This document shows positions 58,374 through 64,000 of a stretch of 64,000 bases of DNA, piece after piece. The position numbers were made by a program, and so were the translations under genes. The DNA is from Sphagnum magellanicum (lineage: Eukaryota; Streptophyta; Sphagnopsida; Sphagnales; Sphagnaceae). Where the stretch lies: the NCBI GenBank assembly GCA_021904315.1, contig CM038915.1, positions 18,910,001-18,974,000 on the forward strand, in the 5' to 3' direction. Numbering within the stretch: the stretch's first letter is position 1; the number at the start of each line of letters is the position of its first letter. Under the pieces are notes generated by a model. The model made no database searches and was not told where the DNA came from. It saw nothing but the letters and a program-made list of their open reading frames with translations.

Positions 58374-59474
58374 CACTATAAAAAACTCACGTAATAGCAA
58401 GTTAGTGGCATTATTACAATTTTTTGCACAATGATATTTCAAATCCTTTATAATTGCACAATAAAACAATGGTTGTCATAACATAGTCCAACATGTGAAG
58501 CCTTCCAAGGTCACAAAACAATGTTTATACAACTATTAGTAGTTGCACCATAGTATTCAAATCAATTATCATAGGATTGTTTTAGACCTCATAACCAAAC
58601 TTTTAGTTGCAAAACAAAATATTAAACTATGAAGATGTAATTATGAAAAAATAATAAAGAAAAATGTCAATTACCAATGAGTTGCCAATGAGTTTTTTTT
58701 TTGTCACCAAATCCCTACATTAGTTATAATGTAGGGTGTAGCATAGGAGACACATCAAATGTAATGTGTGCTTAAATTTTCACATTTAGAAGTGTTAATT
58801 TAATTTGGTGTTGAAAGTATAATTTTTATATATATAGTAAGGTTCATAGTATCATTAAAACATGTGAATTAATTTGAAAAATATTTGGTGAACAAAAAGC
58901 TTTCAAAAACACTCATTAAACATTATAATGTGTATGCTTTAAGCACTAAAATGATTTATAAATAGACTTCAATTTATTTTTTAATTGCATATATTTTGAA
59001 ATCTTTTACATAAACCTTGACATAATAATATTAAAAATAAAAATAAAAAATTGGAAGACTTTTGAAAGAATATTCTAAAAAATATTCTTTCAAAAGTAGT
59101 TTGAAAAGCATGCAGGTGCGACTTATGTTATCCCATTTGCACTCGATAGTTCCATTTTAGTTGAATTATTTTCATCCATGTTAGATGAATGAAAATTGGC
59201 AAACTTATTATGTGCCACAATGTTTGTTTTCTTATTTAACATGTGGCAATGAATTACCAACTTTGACGTTCTAGTTGCAAAGCAATTGCATTAAGTTGCA
59301 CATGTTTTTGTCATCGCATACAATGACCATATATGATGAATTACATTGTTGCAACTAATGGAACTTGTTTGATGCAACTAGTGATTTATTTTTACAATGA
59401 GTTGCAAGTGGTCATTGTAACAAAAAAACACAATTGCAAGTCTAGTTGCAAAACCCCCATTTTTTTTCATAGTG
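58374..59474. mobile_element. CACTA-like non-autonomous DNA transposon, copy 2
   Basis: Begins CACTATAAAAAACTCACG and ends TTTTTCATAGTG, with the same subterminal TTGCAA motifs as copy 1 (2317-3424). Similarity to copy 1 starts at this left end; the sequences upstream of the two copies are unrelated apart from TAAC(A/G)C. Homology continues past the right end into the Harbinger block. Confidence 0.5.
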
Positions 59475-60109
59475 TTACAATTTTGAACAATTTATAAAAA
59501 TCGCAAGCATTTTACATGAATATGAAGAAACAGTTAAATGATGTTTTTCCACAAAAAGAAGGCCATCATCTTGACCTTCATCTCATCATTGTTGTAATAT
59601 TCTCATTGCATTTCCAACAACGAGAAACATGTCATCATAAAATGTTCACCAAGTTTGTTGTAACAAGAAACATGATCATCTCCGTTGTAGGCATCGCAAT
59701 AACAAAACCTTCATTGCAATTCGTCAGAGCCACCTACATTACAATTCATTGAAGTCACATTGACAATTTGCATAGAAAAATCACAACACCATCAAAACAA
59801 CATGGAAATGGGTGATGAAGCAACATTTAGTGATGATGACTAGCATTTTGAAATGCCATGTGAATTTGAAGAGAATTTCATTACCATTTCATTGATTCCT
59901 AAAGTCTCATTGTGCATGCAAACATTGTTCAAAAGAAAATGATTAGTAAACATGATAGGTTGTAATCCATTATAGGCATTATTGAAATCAAGATTGATAG
60001 TTCAATTTAAGCACGCTAACAATCAGAAAGTAATAAGATCAAAAAGAAAGGAAAAAGGAAAGTGCAAGGCTCTGATGATATCACAAATGAGATGAAAGTA
60101 ATTAAGAAA

Positions 60110-60500
60110 CCCAAGTAGCCTAATTGGGAGCATAATGAAGTTGTATATTTGGTTTAGCGAAAATAGATTGAGCATATACCTTCATTAGACATTGTAGATT
60201 CCAAGGATTGTTTTGAGATAGCAACCATCAAGTGGAAAAAAATGATTGGGGCTATAGTACTTACTATGCATCTACAACTATGATGGGATTTGGCTAGAGC
60301 AAACATATGAAGAATTACCTTGCCTATAAGGAGAAATGGGCCACTATTTATGGTGACTACAAAAGGATGTAGGGGCACATGTCATAATGAAGATTTTTGG
60401 AACATCCTTATAACATATGGAGTGGCATTGAATTTGCCACTTGGCTAATTCAACAATGTGATACACAAGATGATCAATTCATTTATGAATAGTAGTCCCA
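60110..60500 (+). pseudogene. PIF/Harbinger Myb/SANT-like protein, broken, copy 2
   Basis: Reads PNWEHNEVVYLV, YKEKWATIYGDYKR and GTCHNEDFWNIL, with the same in-frame stop after ALNLPLG as in copy 1. The YLV end of the first block is closer to the family than in copy 1. Its repetitive tail lies at 61577-61795. Confidence 0.7.
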
Positions 60501-61576
60501 TTTATGAACCACCACACTCTTGAGATTTCAAGACCCAAATGACAACATCTACACCCCCAAGTTTCCTTATTAAGAATATAAAGCTATTGCACATGATTAA
60601 AACTCTTGCATGTAAGATGACTTCATTCATATTAACTTCAATCCATTCATGTATAGTAGTCTAGAACCATGGTACATGGTGTTCAATGTTGAGACCACTT
60701 GCACAACAAAAAGTAGCCTTGCAACACTTATGATTCCCACACATTAAAATGATTTACAACACGATGATCTAGTACCTCAAAGCCATGTGACTTTTGAGCT
60801 ATTCTCTATTGCATCAATAGATAAGGCAAGAACATATAAATGAACAACAAAGAAGGCAAGAATAAATATGCCAACAACTAAGAATGTAAGAACAGATAAA
60901 CTAAAAATAGAGAAAGTAATAACAACACCCTTGTAGCAAGTCCAATGGAAGCCTAGAATGCAATTAAAAGGACTTTGACCACCTAGAGCAAATAATGGAG
61001 TTTGTGTAGAAGTAGAAGTTTCAATGCCATTTGAATATTCTACATGATTAATTACAAGACATGGTCAACATATTAACAATACTAGTATTTGTAAAAAAAA
61101 CTTTATTGCCCATCAAAATTTGGTGGAAGTAATATAAAAGGGTTTTAAAGCCTTGGTTGAATCCATAGACCACCCATGGGGGAAACATGTACAAATTTTT
61201 GAAAATTAGTTGCAGAACTTCACACATTGTGATGAACAAGTGTACTATATTCAAATGGGTATGTTGAAGGCAATTATAGGGTTGACACAAATGGTGGGTC
61301 AAGTTTTGTTTACAAGGATCAATTAGCAAGTACTTACAACACCCCTTAGTCATGGTCACATGGACAAATAATTTGCTAATCACCCTACCCATGCAGTTGT
61401 TATTATTTATCCTATTCATGGAGCTATTGCAATGTATGATCTTGCACTTGGAACTACTAGATATGAGTTGGAGGAATTAATCATGCACATGGAACTACAT
61501 GACATGGAGTTGGAGGAACTAATCATGCACCTTAGTTATTACAATTGATTGTGCACATGAAGTTATTAGATAAAAA

Positions 61577-61795
61577 GCTGGAATTAATCATGCACATGGA
61601 GTTACTAAATTTGGATTTGACACTGATTTTGCAAATGGAACTATTAGATATGGAGCTAATGTAGTTAATGATGCACATGGAGTTTATGGATTTGGAGTTT
61701 ATGGAATTGATCATGCATATGGAGCTATTGGATATGGGGTTGTTGCAATTAATCATGTACTTGGAGCTAATGGAAGTGAAGCTATTGTAAACTAA
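61577..61795 (+). repeat. 42-bp coding minisatellite, copy 2
   Basis: Again open for 72 codons to a TAA at 61793-61795, with units such as DHAYGAIGYGVVAI and NHVLGANGSEAIVN. Amino-acid differences from copy 1 are scattered single substitutions (for example G to E in the last unit) without frame loss. Confidence 0.5.
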
Positions 61796-61904
61796 TTAGA
61801 TTACACATGGAAATGGAGATGAATCAACCAAAATCCTACACTCAAACAACTAAAACATTGATTCAACATTGATTTTTTACTCTAACACATGAACTAGATG
61901 GGAT

Positions 61905-62498
61905 GATGGGAATTGAAAATTTTGAGAGTGGGGTCATAAGTATCATTTGTCATCATGAAGATAAAGAGGAAAACCTTCTTCACCACCTTTCACTGAGTTG
62001 AAAAGCCCCTTTTGGTGAACTTGTTCTTATAATTTAAATTTTCAAAAGACTAGAGAATCATTGACACTTCTAAGTAAACCAACATGGACACCAATAAACC
62101 ACCTCCTAACATCCACAACTTTTCAAGTGTCACAATTGAATAACCTCTAGTCTTATAATAAGAGTAGTCCTCTACAAATGGAATGTTGGGTTTGGACATG
62201 GAAATGTGTGTATTGTCTACAACACCATGCACATTTGGCAACCCACACTAATCTTTAAACTCCATCATTACGACCTCCATATTTTGTGTTACTAGCCATG
62301 AAATCAGATTTTTGAACACAATGTTGACAACCCTAATAACTTCTCTGATAACCAACTCAACATGAATTTGCCTATCGTAAACAATTCAATGTAGGTTAAC
62401 AAGTTTGAGCCATGTGATAGCTTGTAAATCACACAAGCCCTTTGAACCTCCATAGGGATTGCAAGACGATACCTTGTGTCCTTTGCAATCAATGGCAT
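61905..62498 (-). pseudogene. PIF/Harbinger (HARBI1-like) transposase, broken, copy 2
   Basis: From 62498 on the - strand: MPLIAKDTRYRLAIPMEVQ, VIYKLSHGSNLLTYIELFTI, then after a frameshift PNVHGVVDNTHISMSKPNIP and VEDYSYYKTRGYSIVT, then after the same frameshift as in copy 1 VDVRRWFIGVHVGL. The first catalytic Asp region reads VVDNTHI. The N-terminal helix region is preserved better here than in copy 1. Confidence 0.75.
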
Positions 62499-62640
62499 TA
62501 GCTAGTTGGCTATCTTGAACAATCATAAAGTTCTAAATCTACCGATCATCATCATATTCTATTAACAAAAACACAAGTAACCATATTGTACTTTGTGGCT
62601 TCACCCAATACTTTAAATCAAACCCAATTACAACCAAGTT

Positions 62641-63645
62641 TGACGCACTCCCAACTCCTCAAGGGACTCAAATGTGAGCCCAAGTAGAAAGCAACGGAAT
62701 AAGGAGGAGTCGGAGCACGCTCCCTAACTCACAACCCTTTGAGGGGTAGAGGGGCGGGTTGAAGCTCCGGGATGGGACTAGGAAGAGTTGACAAGCTTTA
62801 GTCACTCACACGGGCCTGCACACAACCCACACAAAGTGGTTAGTGCAAAGTTAGAGCACACTTGGTGCTAGGACGAGCCACGGGCAACACGGACACACAA
62901 GACTCACCACGGCCCGGACTTGGGGGAAGCCACCACCTTCCCCCTTATAGTATACTCTGCAGCTCTCCACGGAGGCTACATCCAAATGGCTATTTTTCCC
63001 GGGACTCCCGAGTGGGAGTCCCGAAATCGCGCCAAATGGGACTCCTGGGACTTTGGATCCCCATAACTTTGCGAGCAGACCTCGGATCGCGATGCGGTCT
63101 GAAGCAAAGTTGTAGGTCTCGTCGAGACCTTTCCAACGGTATGTCGCACGTTCTCTGCAGCCAAGTATTTCGGGTCGATTCTCGACTTTTAGTCGTCGGG
63201 AGTCAAAACTGGCAGACTCCTGGGAATTCGACTCCCGACCCTTCTTTTGGCCATAACTTGTGTTTCAGCTGTCCAAATGAGCAATGCGAGCCCATTTTAA
63301 ATATCTACGCTTCAGGAGCTTTCCAATGATATAAAGAACGCCACAATCCATTGAGGTTTGACCCTTGCAATCGCTCTCTGAAGTTTCGGGAGTCCACCGG
63401 GACTCCATCTCCCAAAGTGGGAGTTTGCCTTGGGAGTGTGAAGGTTCACTCCCTCACACTTTCTAACACTTTCTCACACTCCCTAACACTTTCTTGCACT
63501 CCCGGGAGTATGTGATGTGACTCCCGGGCTTCCTTTTGCTTTGACTCCCGGGCTTCCTCTTGGCTTAACTCCCGGGCTTCCCTTTGGCCCGCACCCTTGT
63601 AATTCCCTTTGCCTTGGTCGCGAGCCCAAAACTAGGGTTGCGACA
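62641..63645. mobile_element. Solo LTR, 1005 bp
   Basis: Starts TGACGCACTCCC and ends AGGGTTGCGACA (TG...CA), flanked by AAGTT on both sides (62636-62640 and 63646-63650). Copy 1 of the host element has the uninterrupted site, CAATCGAGTTGGTG, near 6606. It is markedly more GC-rich than its surroundings, has a TATA-like TTATAGTATAC at about 62946, and carries a tandem GACTCCCGGGCTTCC repeat (three units, about 63521-63585). No internal domain remains, as expected after LTR-LTR recombination. The element orientation and superfamily are not determined. Confidence 0.9.
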
Positions 63646-64000
63646 AAGTTGGTGTTAATTGCAAATTGTGTGAGGCAATGTTTATAAGCATAGTAACAAA
63701 ATCACTACCAACATTGATGGAAGAAATGGTGAGGATGTATCATCTTTTTCCTAAAAACCTTGTACAATTTCAATGAGGATGACGATTGACCCCAATGCAA
63801 CTATCAACTCTCTAGTATCCATGGTGAGTTGCAAACATTTGATAGAAGGACAAAGCTTTGTAGAACAAATTACTTTAATTTTAAAAAACAAGTTAAAAGG
63901 AAAAAAAACCAAGAACATGGAATTTTTTTGCCAAAAGAGGTTGAAAAAAAACAATGTGAAGTTGGAAAGATGAAAAAGAAGAAGAAATGAGAACATACAT

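Larger units (their letters stand above)
59475..64000. mobile_element. Degenerate PIF/Harbinger element, copy 2 (runs off the window)
   Basis: Direct-orientation copy of 3425-6961, about 95% identical by eye, with the same convergent Myb-like (+) and nuclease (-) genes. It is interrupted by a solo LTR at 62641-63645 upstream of the nuclease. The last bases, GAGAACATACAT, correspond to 6950-6961 in copy 1, so the right end is outside the window. Confidence 0.7.

Overview
This 64 kb window is AT-rich, gene-poor nuclear DNA of a land plant. The evidence is spliced plant genes (a CYP704-type cytochrome P450 and a chloroplast-envelope-type quinone oxidoreductase) lying between PIF/Harbinger, CACTA-like, LINE and Ty3/Gypsy elements, with much decayed intergenic sequence. 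A gymnosperm is my best guess, with a fern or another early-diverging plant possible; the species cannot be fixed from the sequence alone.

Layout. 1-2316: AT-rich filler. 2317-6961: a CACTA-like non-autonomous element followed by a dead PIF/Harbinger element (Myb-like gene on +, transposase on -). 8348-10758: an intact six-exon CYP704-like P450 (+). 11.2-14.4 kb: fold-back repeats, low-complexity DNA and a 92-bp tandem repeat. 14.82-34.29 kb: a large inverted duplication whose arms each carry an intact two-exon gene for the same unrecognised 134-aa basic protein (15106-15802 on -, 33414-34158 on +, 5' ends facing each other). The arms were later loaded with a LINE (left), and with a complete Ty3/Gypsy element and a 5'-truncated LINE (right). 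34.3-38.5 kb: AT-rich, with a 239-bp tandem duplication. 38535-39364: the last two exons of a quinone oxidoreductase (-); its 5' exons are not visible. 39.4-54 kb: mostly featureless AT-rich DNA with dispersed repeats and hairpins. 54639-54833: a small gene for a predicted secreted 64-aa peptide (-) with a TATA box. 58374-64000: a second, direct-orientation copy of the CACTA/Harbinger block, interrupted by a 1005-bp solo LTR with a 5-bp target-site duplication.

Genes likely to be functional: the P450 (predicted ER-anchored fatty-acid hydroxylase), the two copies of the basic-protein gene, the small secreted peptide gene, and possibly the oxidoreductase if its 5' exons lie beyond a long intron. 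They do not form an evident pathway. The most interesting structure is the inverted duplication. Both gene copies keep open frames, exon lengths and splice sites, both keep a CACGTG G-box, but only the left keeps a TATATA box. The opposite arm also serves as an empty-site reference for the insertions. I did not find a novel enzymatic or defence system; the uncharacterised duplicated gene and the small secreted peptide are the best candidates for undescribed biology.
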